Source: Silvimonas soli
Lineage (GTDB): Bacteria; Pseudomonadota; Gammaproteobacteria; Burkholderiales; Chitinibacteraceae
Direction of reading: 5' to 3'
NCBI RefSeq assembly: GCF_030035605.1
Contig: NZ_CP106736.1
Coordinates: forward strand, 3,469,001-3,533,000
Length of the DNA stretch: 64,000 nt
This document shows, piece by piece, positions 16,753 through 25,796 of the stretch. A model generated the notes under the pieces. That model was not told the DNA's origin. It did not search any database and saw only the letters and a list, made by a program, of their open reading frames with translations. Within the stretch, counting starts at the first letter, position 1. Each line of letters starts with the position of its first letter. The position numbers and the translations under genes were made by a program.

Positions 16753-17376
16753 TTAAATCCCCACCAGCGTTTTCACCGCCAATACATATTGGTCAGCATG
16801 TTGCGCGGCTTTGTGTGATTGGCGCAGGCTGATGTTCCAGCGGGCGATCGCGGTTTTCAAGCTGGCGCTGTCTTTTACGGCTTCGATCTCGGCGATCAGC
16901 GGGCGTGCCATCAGGCCCAGAAACTGCTGCGCGCTTTCAATCATCAAGACTTTGACCTGATTAAGTAGCGCACTGTCGAGGGCGGGAGCGGCAGGCGTCA
17001 GTTCCACTATCGTTGCTGTAGCGGGAAGCGTTTCGGCCATCGCGGCAGGCGCTGCCGTGATGGCAACTGGGGTTGGCACTGGAATTGCAACGAGAGCCGG
17101 CGCAGGTGTCGTGGCAGCGACCCTGACCTTTTCCGCCCTGGATGCGGTTTGCACCGGGTTATAGATAAAACCCATGCTTTGCAGCTCGCCCAGCATCCGG
17201 CTCATTTCTTCGCCGGGCATCATGGCGCTGATCGCGGCTTGATCGCGGCTGCCGTCGACCAGAATCAGCGCCCGGCGCATGCGCGCAGGCAAACCGTGGG
17301 CGCGCTCGTTGATTTCGAGCAGGCCTTTGCTGGTTTTACTGAAAATGGTATCGGCTGCAGTGGCGGTCGCGGTCAT
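16753..17376 (-). CDS. Conserved-looking hypothetical protein with Ala/Pro/Thr linker
   Basis: 207 residues with no family I can name securely. About 1-75 is compact and charged (TSKGLLEINERAHGLPARMR, LILVDGSRD), with a helix-turn-helix-like cadence. About 76-135 is an Ala/Pro/Val/Thr linker. About 136-207 is helical (NQVKVLMIESAQQFLGLMA). The layout suggests two domains joined by a flexible arm, as in some small regulators, but that is inference. It lies alone between a repeat block and an AraC gene. AGGAACGCC precedes the ATG at 17376. Confidence 0.65.
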   Translation of the reverse strand: MTATATAADTIFSKTSKGLLEINERAHGLPARMRRALILVDGSRDQAAISAMMPGEEMSRMLGELQSMGFIYNPVQTASRAEKVRVAATTPAPALVAIPVPTPVAITAAPAAMAETLPATATIVELTPAAPALDSALLNQVKVLMIESAQQFLGLMARPLIAEIEAVKDSASLKTAIARWNISLRQSHKAAQHADQYVLAVKTLVGI

Positions 17377-17542
17377 GGCGTTCCTCTCCCGACAAAATGC
17401 AAAATGCGGATTTTGGGGCTGAAGAGAGGGTAGGCCGGTTGTTTTACCGAAATATTAAGAAATGCTTATACGATTGTCAGAAATGCCCGTTTCCGATCAA
17501 ACCACGCAGATTTTCGATATGAGGTAACGGTGTGCACCTGTT

Positions 17543-18601
17543 TCAGGCCAGTTTGCGCTCGCCAGCGGTTTGCGTGTGTTGGCGGTAAGACAATGGTGGC
17601 AGCGCGTGGCGGGCCTTGAAAAAACGGGTAAATGCACTTTGCGAGGCAAACCCCAATTGCTCGCTGATCTGGGCCACGCTCAGCGCAGTCTCGGACAACA
17701 AACGTCGCGATTCGCCGGTTTTGACTTTGAGTTCCAGTTCCCGAAAATGCGTGCCTTCTTGTTGCAGCTGGCGGCGCAAGGTCCAGCGCGTGGTGTTGAG
17801 TCGCTGGCATAGCTGCTGCAGTAACGAGGCGCCACTCTGGTCGTTGGCCGGGTCGGCCAAAAATTCGCGGATCAGTGTTTCGACATTGGCGGAGAAGAGA
17901 TGCAAACGCTGGATGCGGGTGAGTTCTTGCTGGGCTTGTGCTTGCAGCCACGGTTCCAGCGCCGCGTTGTGTTGTGGCACGGGTGTGTCCAGCGCCACCG
18001 AATCAAACCACAAACGATTGGCGCTCTGGGCAAAGCGCACCGGGGCGCCAAAACATTGGGCGATGCTGCTGGCAAAGGGTGGTGCAACGCCGACAAATTC
18101 GGCGTGAAACACGGTTTGTGCGCGCTGGTCGTAAGCCCGGATCAGCGCGATCAGCGACATGAAATTGGCCAGAGCCTGGAAACTCGCTTGTGGAGCGAAT
18201 TCGGAGATGTATTCAAACTGAATGCGGGTGGCGGACTGTCTGCATAGTAAAAAATCGAATTCACCGATCAGGCCGCGATACGCCAGATAGTGCCCGATGG
18301 CCGTGCGCAGGGTGCGCGCGTTGATGCACAGGTTTCCCAGTACCGGATAGTCATGAAACAGATCGGTAACGTTCAGCTCCAGCATGCCACGCGGCACGCT
18401 CATGGAGGCCGCCAGTTCGACCACGCGCCGATGCCGCACGCCTTCAATACGCCCTTGCGGGTCGATCAGATCATCCAGCGCGATGCCGGTGTGCCGGACA
18501 AAGGCCTCCGGCGAGATCCCGGCTTGTACAAATGCCGGTAACGAATGCGCAATGATGCGGTTGGAAACAGTGCGAGCGAGTCCTTTTAGACGCGGAGTCA
18601 T
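17543..18601 (-). CDS. AraC-family regulator (OruR/ArgR-type)
   Basis: 352 residues. An N-terminal arabinose-binding-like sensor domain (about 20-210) in the form seen in OruR-type regulators is followed by an AraC helix-turn-helix pair (about 245-345): LCQRLNTTRWTLRRQLQQEG and LSVAQISEQLGFASQSAFTRFFKA. I start at the ATG at 18601, which has AGGAAG at good spacing; the open frame to 18640 adds 13 residues. It is divergent from the GH3 glycosidase, which it may control; that link is positional only. Confidence 0.83.
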   Translation of the reverse strand: MTPRLKGLARTVSNRIIAHSLPAFVQAGISPEAFVRHTGIALDDLIDPQGRIEGVRHRRVVELAASMSVPRGMLELNVTDLFHDYPVLGNLCINARTLRTAIGHYLAYRGLIGEFDFLLCRQSATRIQFEYISEFAPQASFQALANFMSLIALIRAYDQRAQTVFHAEFVGVAPPFASSIAQCFGAPVRFAQSANRLWFDSVALDTPVPQHNAALEPWLQAQAQQELTRIQRLHLFSANVETLIREFLADPANDQSGASLLQQLCQRLNTTRWTLRRQLQQEGTHFRELELKVKTGESRRLLSETALSVAQISEQLGFASQSAFTRFFKARHALPPLSYRQHTQTAGERKLA

Positions 18602-18923
18602 CGGGCTTCCTGTGGGTGTGCGTTGACATTTTTTTGTCATAGTAAGTCGCTACCGCCTGACACCCGCTATCAGGCAATGCCCGTACCTGCGGCGCAGCAA
18701 TGAACTACATCGCAGGCCGGCCAAGGGTCCGGGCGTTGCGCGCCTTTCGTCGATTGCCCCAGCGGTGTTCTGCTTTGGTGCACCGCAAAATCGACGCTGC
18801 TCCCCAAAGGTAAAAACCTGCTCCCGCTGGTCAAAGGCTTACCTGGACGCTGCCGTACATTGAGATACGACCCGACATCGGGCCGACATAAAAACATTCC
18901 GTACCAGGCATCAGGAGCAGTCG
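18602..18923. other. Divergent intergenic region, AraC regulator / GH3 lipoprotein
   Basis: 322 bases presumed to carry both promoters. I see no repeat, RNA gene or unambiguous operator. AGGAGCAG lies about ten bases before the glycosidase start. Confidence 0.4.
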
Positions 18924-20945
18924 ATGAAATCTCATACTCAACACGTACTCAAAACGTCCGTCATGATGATGGCCGGAGCCTTGCTCGCCGCCGGGCTAGC
19001 CGCATGTGGCGGTAGCGATGGCGACAGTAGCAGCAGTCAGCCGCAGCAGGATTTTGGCTATACCACGCTGAGCATGGTTAGCCAGAGCGGGCTGCAGTTC
19101 AAGGACATGAACAAAGATGGCAAGCTGGAGCCTTATGAAGACTGGCGACTGAGCGCCGACGTGCGCGCTCATGATTTGCTTGGACGCATGACACTGGCAG
19201 AAAAAGCCGGTTTGATGATGCACGGCACTGCGCCCGTGCTGAACGACACCACCGGCGCTGGCACCGGTAGTGCATATGATCTGGATGCGCTCAAAGCGTT
19301 GATCAATACGCAGGACATCAACACCTTCATCACCCGCATGGGCGGCGATGCGCAAGCCATGGCCGAGCAATACAACAAGATACAGACGTTGGCGGAGCAG
19401 TCACGACTGGGTATTCCGGTGTCGATCAGTTCTGATCCGCGCAATCATTTTCAGTACGTGCTGGGCGCCAGCGCGGGTGGCAGTGGCTTCTCGCAGTGGC
19501 CAGAAACACTGGGCTTTGCCGCGATTGGCGATGCCACATTGACGCGCCGTTTTGGCGATATCGCCCGCCAGGAATATCTGGCAGTGGGTATTACCCAAGC
19601 ACTCTCACCCCAAGCCGATCTGGCCACCGAACCACGTTGGGCACGTATCAATGGCACGTTTGGCGAAGATGCCGATCTGGCCAAAGCGCAAGTACAGGCT
19701 TATATCGAAGGCTTCCAGGGCGGCTCAACCGGTCTGACACCGAACAGTGTGGTCGCCGTGGTGAAGCATTGGGCGGGTTATGGTGCGTCCAAAACCGGCT
19801 TTGACGGGCATAACTACTACGGCCGCTTTATTACCTTCCCGGGCAACAACTTTGCCTATCACCTGAAGCCGTTTGAAGGCGCGTTTGCCGCGAACGTGGG
19901 TTCAGTGATGCCGACGTACGCCTTCCCGGATACTTCCGTCACGGTGGATGGCGTCACGCTGGAACAAGTCGGTGCGGGCTTTGATAAAGCCTTGCTGACC
20001 GATTTGTTGCGCGGCAAATATGGCTTCAAGGGCGTGATCTTGTCTGACTGGGGTATTACCTCGGATTGCGATACCAACTGCATCAACGGCACACCAGCTG
20101 GCGTCGCACCTTCGTTTATCGGCTTCGGTACGCCTTGGGGTATGGAAAATGCGACCAAACTGCAGCGCTACGTGAAGTCGGTGACCGCCGGGATGGACCA
20201 GTTTGGCGGCGCTACCGAGCCAGAATTCCTGATCCAGGCTGTGCAACAAGGTCTGCTGACCGAAGCGCGGCTGGATGAGTCGGTTTATCGCATCCTGCTG
20301 CAAAAATTCCAGCAAGGCTTGTTCGATCATCCTTATGTCGATGCGGCCAAGGCGAAAACCGTAGTGGGTAACGCGCAATTCCAGGCTGAAGCGCTCGACG
20401 CCCAACGCCGGGCGATGGTGTTGCTGCAAAACACCGGCAATGTTTTGCCGTTGGCTGGTGCCGGGCAAAAGGTCTGGTTGTACGGCGTTGATCCGGCCGT
20501 GGCACAAAGCTATGGCTACACCGTGGTCAGCACGCCACAAGCGGCCGACGTGGCGATTCTGCGGGTAAGCACGCCATACGAAACACTGCACCCGAACTAC
20601 ATGTTTGGCTCAATGCAGCACGAAGGCAGCCTGGCGTTTGTCGATGGCAACAAAGATTACGAAGCCATCAAACAAGCAGCACTGGCACCCAAGTCGATTG
20701 TCTCGGTGTACATGGACCGCCCGGCGATTCTGACCAACGTGCAAGACAAAGCCACCGCCATTCTGGCCAACTTTGGCACCAGCGACGTGGCCTTGTTTGA
20801 CGTACTCACCGGCAAAGGTAAACCGCAAGGCAAGCTGCCGTTTGAACTGCCGTCATCCATGGCGGAAGTTGAAGCCCAGCTGGAAGACGTCCCGCACGAC
20901 ACCGCGCATCCGCTGTATCCGTTCGGGTTTGGGTTGTCATATTGA
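18924..20945 (+). CDS. Glycoside hydrolase family 3 lipoprotein
   Basis: 673 residues. Lipoprotein signal with lipobox LAAC (C28), then a Ser/Gln-rich tether. Residues 61-74 (DMNKDGKLEPYEDW) form an EF-hand-like calcium loop. The family 3 TIM-barrel follows with RLGIPVSISSDPRNH (161-175), KH at 281-282 (VVKHWAGYG) and the likely catalytic nucleophile D375 (VILSDWG); the C-terminal alpha/beta domain starts near 490 (QRRAMVLLQNTGNVLPL). Probably a beta-glucosidase or related exo-glycosidase anchored in an envelope membrane. Ends at a terminator shared with ppa. Confidence 0.9.
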   Translation: MKSHTQHVLKTSVMMMAGALLAAGLAACGGSDGDSSSSQPQQDFGYTTLSMVSQSGLQFKDMNKDGKLEPYEDWRLSADVRAHDLLGRMTLAEKAGLMMHGTAPVLNDTTGAGTGSAYDLDALKALINTQDINTFITRMGGDAQAMAEQYNKIQTLAEQSRLGIPVSISSDPRNHFQYVLGASAGGSGFSQWPETLGFAAIGDATLTRRFGDIARQEYLAVGITQALSPQADLATEPRWARINGTFGEDADLAKAQVQAYIEGFQGGSTGLTPNSVVAVVKHWAGYGASKTGFDGHNYYGRFITFPGNNFAYHLKPFEGAFAANVGSVMPTYAFPDTSVTVDGVTLEQVGAGFDKALLTDLLRGKYGFKGVILSDWGITSDCDTNCINGTPAGVAPSFIGFGTPWGMENATKLQRYVKSVTAGMDQFGGATEPEFLIQAVQQGLLTEARLDESVYRILLQKFQQGLFDHPYVDAAKAKTVVGNAQFQAEALDAQRRAMVLLQNTGNVLPLAGAGQKVWLYGVDPAVAQSYGYTVVSTPQAADVAILRVSTPYETLHPNYMFGSMQHEGSLAFVDGNKDYEAIKQAALAPKSIVSVYMDRPAILTNVQDKATAILANFGTSDVALFDVLTGKGKPQGKLPFELPSSMAEVEAQLEDVPHDTAHPLYPFGFGLSY

Positions 20946-20969
20946 GTGCCACGTACTTGAGCTAGCCAC

Positions 20970-21001
20970 AAAAAAAGCCAGTCGCAATGACTGGCTTTTT
21001 T
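20970..21001. terminator. Bidirectional rho-independent terminator
   Basis: AAAAAAAGCCAGTC / GACTGGCTTTTTT with a 5-base loop, between the convergent glycosidase and ppa genes. Confidence 0.92.
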
Positions 21002-21023
21002 CATCTACCGGCAAACGCTGCAA

Positions 21024-21548
21024 TCAGGCTGCGCGCTTGATACCGGCCAGGATTTCAGCGTGCGCAGCTTCTTTGTCTGCCCAGCCTTGTACCTTGACCC
21101 ACTTGCCTGGTTCCAGGTCTTTATAGTGTTCGAAGAAGTGTTTGACTTGTGCCAGCAACAGCGCAGGCAGGTCTTCCAGCTTCTGGATGCCCTTGGTCAT
21201 TTGACAGAGCTTGTCGACCGGAACCACAACCAGCTTGGCGTCGATACCGGATTCGTCTTCCATCTGCAGCATGCCGATGGCACGGCAACGCACCACAGCG
21301 GCCGGGATCAGCGGGAACGGGGTGTACACCAGCGCGTCAACCGGATCGCCATCTTCAGCCAGGGTGTGCGGAATGTAGCCGTAGTTCATTGGGTAGAACA
21401 TGCAAGTACCCATGAAACGGTCAACGAATACGGCACCCGATTCCTTGTCGTGCTCGTACTTGATCGGCGCGGCGTTGGCAGGGATTTCGATAATGACGTT
21501 GAAATCGTTCGGCACATCCTTGCCGACTGGAATCTTGCTGATATCCAT
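21024..21548 (-). CDS. ppa: Inorganic pyrophosphatase
   Basis: Soluble Mg-dependent family I pyrophosphatase, 174 residues (E. coli 176). Active-site sequence is evident: NVIIEIPANAAPIKYEHDKE, DRFMGTCMFYPMNYGYIPHT and the signature DGDPVDALVY, with the lysine- and aspartate-rich loops downstream. I start at MDISKIPVGKD (ATG at 21548, AGGA upstream); the open frame to 21599 is an artefact. Single gene. Confidence 0.96.
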   Translation of the reverse strand: MDISKIPVGKDVPNDFNVIIEIPANAAPIKYEHDKESGAVFVDRFMGTCMFYPMNYGYIPHTLAEDGDPVDALVYTPFPLIPAAVVRCRAIGMLQMEDESGIDAKLVVVPVDKLCQMTKGIQKLEDLPALLLAQVKHFFEHYKDLEPGKWVKVQGWADKEAAHAEILAGIKRAA

Positions 21549-21880
21549 GCTGAGTGATCCTGAATGTTCGTGAGTAAAAGTATGCGGCGACACTGACAAA
21601 ACAGTGCGGGCGGTCGTTGTTCAACCTGCCCGTTTTGCCAGCGGCTTGATGCCAGACCCGCGTGATTATAACGGTGCGAAGGCATCTGTGCAGGTCGGGC
21701 CGATACTTTGCCCGCTGTCATCGCGCGGGAATCGGCATGAAATATGCTTCAAATAGCCGTTTTACCTGATCTCACCCGCATGGATCAGTCACTTTTTTCG
21801 CATATCATGATGCTTGCGCTTGCCGGCCTGCATTGGGCGATCCCCAACACATCGGCGCCTTGCCTGGATTCACTCAAGAC
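21549..21880. other. Divergent intergenic region, ppa / PatZ-like gene
   Basis: 332 bases. It contains an imperfect TTTTGCCAGCGGCTTG-rich stretch and AT-rich sequence at 21745-21815, but nothing I can name as an operator, RNA gene or repeat. Confidence 0.35.
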
Positions 21881-24556
21881 ATGAAACAACACTATCTCAC
21901 GCCGCTGTTTGAACCCGCCTCCATTGCGGTGATTGGGGCATCGGTTACGCCTGGTGCCGTTGGCACGACCGTATTCAGCAATCTGCTGGAAGGCGGCTAT
22001 GCCGGCAAGCTGTACCCGGTAAACCTCAAACATGCCACGGTGCTGGAGCACAAAGCGTTCAAAACCATCAGCAAGATTGGCAAACCGGTGGATCTGGCGA
22101 TCATCACTACGCCCTCCAAAACGCTGATTGAGCTGGTAACGGAGTGCTGTAAATATGGTGTGAAAGGGCTGGTGATCATGTCTTGCGACTTTGTCGGCAC
22201 GGCCGATAAGTCTCGGGATTTACTCGACAAGTTACTGGTAATTTGCCGTCAGTATGGCGTGCGTTTGTTGGGCCCCACGGTGTTTGGCCAGGCGCGGCCG
22301 GTGAGTAAACTCAACAGTGGCAATTACGCGGGCAGCATCAAATCCGGCAGCATGGCGCTGGTGTCGCAATCATCATCGGTTGCTTCGGCCATTCTGGATT
22401 GGGCGGAGTCACAAGACGTAGGTTTTTCGTCGGTGATCTCGCTGGGCTCGGCGGTGGATATGGATGTCGGCGAGACGCTGGATTACCTCGTCACGGACCC
22501 GAAAACCCGCAGCATCTTGTTGTATGTGGAAGATGTCAGCGATGCCCGTACGTTTATGTCTGCCCTGCGCGCCGCCGCGCGAACCAAGCCGGTGATGGTG
22601 CTCAAAGTGGGGCGTTATGATGGCGGCGAGAAGCTGGGGCGCACTCATTCCGAGCGTTTGATCGGTAGTGATGAAGTCTTCGACAACGCTTTGCGCCGCG
22701 CTGGCGTGCTGCGTTTGCGCTCAATCAACCAGCTGTTTATTGCCGCCCGCGTCCTGCCACGCAATTACAAAACACGCGGTCGGCGGCTGGCGGTAATTAC
22801 CAACGGCATTGGCGCCGGGATGATGGCAGTGGATCGCGCGGGCGATCTACATATTCAATTGCCCAAACTCTCACAAAGCACCATCGCACGCCTTGATTCA
22901 TTCCTGCCTGCGCAATCCAGTCACGATAACCCGATCGACATTCTGGGCAATGCCTCCGCCGCGCGCTTTCATGCCGCGACTGATGCGGTGCTGGCCGATG
23001 AAAACGTCGACGGCGTATTGGTGGTGTTCACCCCACAAATGGGCACCGATCACATGGCCACGGCTGAAGCGATGATCGCCTTGGCCAAAACCACAGACAA
23101 ACCGATCTTGCTGGCCTGGATTGGTGGCAAGAAAGTGGTGGCCAGCCGCAAATTGCTGGCCAAACACAATATGGCGTACTTCAGCACCCCGGAGCACGCG
23201 GTGGAGGTGTTCTGGTCGCTGGCATCGTGGCAATACAACCAGCAATTGTTACTGCAAACGCCCGGCCCGCTGGGTGAATGGGATGCGCCCGATCTTGAAT
23301 CCGCCCGCATGATCCTGGATAACGCACTGGCCAATGGCCGCCAAGGGCTGGATGAGCTGGAATCCAAAGCCATTCTGCGTGCGTTTCATATTCCGGTGAC
23401 CACCACAGTGCGGGCGGCGTCGGCAGAAGCGGCCGTGACCGCAGCCATGGGCATGGGGCTGCCAGTGGTGCTCAAGCTGGATGTCGAAGGGTTGACGCAC
23501 AAAACCGATGTGGATGGCGTGGTGCTGAACTTGACCACGCTGATGGCCGTGTCATCCGAAGCTAATCGCCTGCTCGGTCGTGCGCGCGAACGCTTTGGCG
23601 ACAAGTTGCGTGGCCTGACCGTACAACCGATGATCAGCCTCAAGCATGGCCGCGAGTTGATGGTGGGCGTGGCGACCGACCCGGCGTTTGGCCCGGTGAT
23701 CAGTTTTGGCGCTGGTGGCATTGCCGTCGAAGTATTTAACGATGTCGCGGTCGCGTTGCCGCCGCTGAACGAATATCTGGCCGACAACCTGATCCGCCGC
23801 ACCCGCGTGAAAAACATGCTGGGCGAGTTCCGCAATCAACCGCCAGCCGACGTGCATGCCATCAAGTCAGTGCTGATGCGGGTTTCGGAAATGGTGTGTG
23901 AATTACCGCAAATCCAGCATCTGGATATCAACCCGCTGATCGTCGATGAAAACGGCGCGGTGGCGCTGGATGCACGCATTTACGTCGCCCCGATCCCGGA
24001 AAAAGCCCGCCGTTACGGGCATATGGCCATTCACCCGTATCCATCCAACCTGGTGCAGGTGACGCAGCTCAAAAACGGCTTGCCGATGACCCTCCGGCCA
24101 ATCCGCCCGGAAGACGCCGAGATGATCGTGCGTTTTGTGGCGGGTTTGTCGGAAGAGACGCGTTACAACCGTTATATGAGCACGCTCAAGGCGTTATCCC
24201 AATCGCAACTGGTGCGCTTTACCCAGATCGATTACGCCCGCGAAATGGCGCTGGTTTCCACGGTACAAGGCGAAACCGGCGAGATGATCGTGGCTGTGGC
24301 GCGTTTTGTGGTGAACGTGGATTACGACAGCTGCGAGTTTGCGATTGTGATTGACGATCGGTGGCAGGGTAAGGGTTTGGGTGGCCAGTTGATGGAAGGG
24401 CTGTTTACCGCGGCTCGGGATATGCGCTTGTCGACGGTAGAGGGCGAGGTGTTGAGCAGCAATACCAATATGCTGGCATTTATGCGCAGGCTGGGGTTTG
24501 AGATTACCAGGCATCCGGAGGATGAGGGGTTGAAGTGGGTGGTGAAGCGGTTGTAG
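21881..24556 (+). CDS. PatZ-like acyl-CoA synthetase (NDP-forming) fused to GNAT acetyltransferase
   Basis: 891 residues, the size of protein lysine acetyltransferases PatZ/Pka. Order: CoA-binding Rossmann domain (about 1-130, PASIAVIGASVTPGAVG), succinyl-CoA-ligase-like domain (150-450), ATP-grasp domain (about 480-710, LPVVLKLDVEGLTHKTDVDGV), GNAT domain (about 730-890, DDRWQGKGLGGQLMEGLF as acetyl-CoA loop). In family members the synthetase part is often a regulatory acetyl-CoA sensor. The ligase-type GPNCLG loop reads GPTVFG here, while a His remains in GRTHSERLIGSDEVF. I begin at ATG 21881 (MKQHYLTPLFEPASI); the TTG at 21833 adds sixteen unlikely residues. Confidence 0.88.
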   Translation: MKQHYLTPLFEPASIAVIGASVTPGAVGTTVFSNLLEGGYAGKLYPVNLKHATVLEHKAFKTISKIGKPVDLAIITTPSKTLIELVTECCKYGVKGLVIMSCDFVGTADKSRDLLDKLLVICRQYGVRLLGPTVFGQARPVSKLNSGNYAGSIKSGSMALVSQSSSVASAILDWAESQDVGFSSVISLGSAVDMDVGETLDYLVTDPKTRSILLYVEDVSDARTFMSALRAAARTKPVMVLKVGRYDGGEKLGRTHSERLIGSDEVFDNALRRAGVLRLRSINQLFIAARVLPRNYKTRGRRLAVITNGIGAGMMAVDRAGDLHIQLPKLSQSTIARLDSFLPAQSSHDNPIDILGNASAARFHAATDAVLADENVDGVLVVFTPQMGTDHMATAEAMIALAKTTDKPILLAWIGGKKVVASRKLLAKHNMAYFSTPEHAVEVFWSLASWQYNQQLLLQTPGPLGEWDAPDLESARMILDNALANGRQGLDELESKAILRAFHIPVTTTVRAASAEAAVTAAMGMGLPVVLKLDVEGLTHKTDVDGVVLNLTTLMAVSSEANRLLGRARERFGDKLRGLTVQPMISLKHGRELMVGVATDPAFGPVISFGAGGIAVEVFNDVAVALPPLNEYLADNLIRRTRVKNMLGEFRNQPPADVHAIKSVLMRVSEMVCELPQIQHLDINPLIVDENGAVALDARIYVAPIPEKARRYGHMAIHPYPSNLVQVTQLKNGLPMTLRPIRPEDAEMIVRFVAGLSEETRYNRYMSTLKALSQSQLVRFTQIDYAREMALVSTVQGETGEMIVAVARFVVNVDYDSCEFAIVIDDRWQGKGLGGQLMEGLFTAARDMRLSTVEGEVLSSNTNMLAFMRRLGFEITRHPEDEGLKWVVKRL

Positions 24557-24618
24557 GTTTGGTTATTGTTTGGTTTGCACAAAACAGTTGCGGTTTTGGC
24601 ATGGAAAGCTGTTTTGGT

Positions 24619-24855
24619 AGTGCCTTCGGCACGGGTGTGAAAGGCATTTGATTCCCGGTGGTGACCGGGAGCACGACACCTTTCTTTGCGTCGCCAAAGA
24701 AAGGTGTCCCAAAGTCCCGCAGAGCGGGATAGCAAAAGGCGACCCCGCTGCCGCAAGGGGGCCCGAAGTCAAAAGCTGATGCAAACCGTCTGTATGCGAG
24801 GAGTCTTTGCGTGCATCCTGCGTTGCCTCAGTCGGCGTGATTAGCTGCTTTGCTG
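24619..24855. repeat. 240-base structured intergenic repeat, copy B
   Basis: Same order of blocks as copy A: GTGCCTTCGGCACGGG, CCCGGTGGTGACCGGG, hairpin 24675-24708, GCAGAGCGGGATAGC, CCCCGCTGCCGCAAGGGGG. The hairpin arms are GACACCTTTCTTTG and the exact complement, so five or so positions differ from copy A on both arms while pairing is perfect. It lies just after the PatZ-like gene. Confidence 0.8.
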
Positions 24856-24862
24856 GCCACAT

Positions 24863-24974
24863 GTAGCCCGGATGAAGCGCAGCGAGAATCCGGGGTGGCA
24901 ACGCATCTACGAGCCACCGGTATCGGTAGTTGCCAATATTGCTCCCCGGATTGCTGCGCGAATCCACGCTACGC
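24863..24974. repeat. REPIN-like element 2
   Basis: GTAGCCCGGATGAAGC then GCGAGAATCCGGGG at the left, and CCCCGGATTGCTGCGCG with ATCCACGCTACG at the right as a partly decayed inverted partner, about 112 bases in all. Directly abuts repeat copy B and ends at the 3' end of the pirin gene. Confidence 0.65.
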
Positions 24975-24981
24975 GCCGTTG

Positions 24982-25686
24982 TTACTCCAGCTCCGCCACA
25001 TCAAACAACAATACTTCTGCGGCGTTACCGTTACTCAAGGTAATCGCCGTTTCGGCGCGGATTTTGGCGGCGTCGCCGGTTGCCAGTTGTTGACCATTCA
25101 CCGTCACCGAGCCGCGCGCCACGTGCACATATACCAGGCGCTCGGGTGACACGTTCAAGGTCGCGGTTTCGGCACCGTCGAACAGGCCGATATACAACTT
25201 GGCATCCTGGTTGACCAGCACAGAGCCTTGCTCGCCCGTCTCGCTAACCACCAAACGCAACTTGCCGCGCTTTTCGGCTTCAGGAAAGTCTTTTTCCTCG
25301 TACGACGGCTGCACGCGCTTGTTCGGGATGATCCAGATTTGCAGGAAATGCACCGGGTTGGTCGCCGATGGATTGGCTTCCGAATGCACAACACCGCTCC
25401 CGGCGCTCATGCGTTGCACGTTGCCGGGCCGGATCACCGAACCATTGCCCATGTTGTCGCCATGCTGCAGTTCACCGTCCAGCACGTAACTGATGATTTC
25501 CATGTCTTTGTGCGGGTGTGAGCCAAAGCCTTGCCCGGCAGCAACGCGGTCTTCATTAATCACCCGCAACGAACCAAAATGGACATTCTGCTGGTCCTGG
25601 TAACTTGCGAACGAGAAGCTATGCCAGCTGTCCAGCCAGCCGTGGTTGGCGTGGCCTCGGTCCTGAGCTTTGCGTAGCGTGATCAT
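24982..25686 (-). CDS. yhhW: Pirin family protein (YhhW-like quercetinase)
   Basis: 234-residue bicupin. The metal site of the N-terminal cupin is intact: H57, H59 (GSHPHKD), H101 and E103 (VVHSEANPS), matching the positions known for E. coli YhhW. Starts MITLRKAQDRGHANHGWLDS, typical of the family. Relatives show quercetin 2,3-dioxygenase activity in vitro; the physiological substrate is unknown. Divergent from a LysR regulator 110 bases away, a pairing seen in many proteobacteria. Confidence 0.93.
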   Translation of the reverse strand: MITLRKAQDRGHANHGWLDSWHSFSFASYQDQQNVHFGSLRVINEDRVAAGQGFGSHPHKDMEIISYVLDGELQHGDNMGNGSVIRPGNVQRMSAGSGVVHSEANPSATNPVHFLQIWIIPNKRVQPSYEEKDFPEAEKRGKLRLVVSETGEQGSVLVNQDAKLYIGLFDGAETATLNVSPERLVYVHVARGSVTVNGQQLATGDAAKIRAETAITLSNGNAAEVLLFDVAELE

Positions 25687-25796
25687 ATTGCGTCTCCTTC
25701 AGTTAAATCGAACATGAGGTGTAGTATATTCCATATTGGGTAAATGATAAGTGCATGTAAAACCATATCTGTTGCGAAATTCGGGATAATTACCTC

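Noticed and set aside
24563..24967. Short frames across repeat copy B and REPIN-like element 2
   Set aside because: Same reason as copy A; the sequence is explained by two repeat families.
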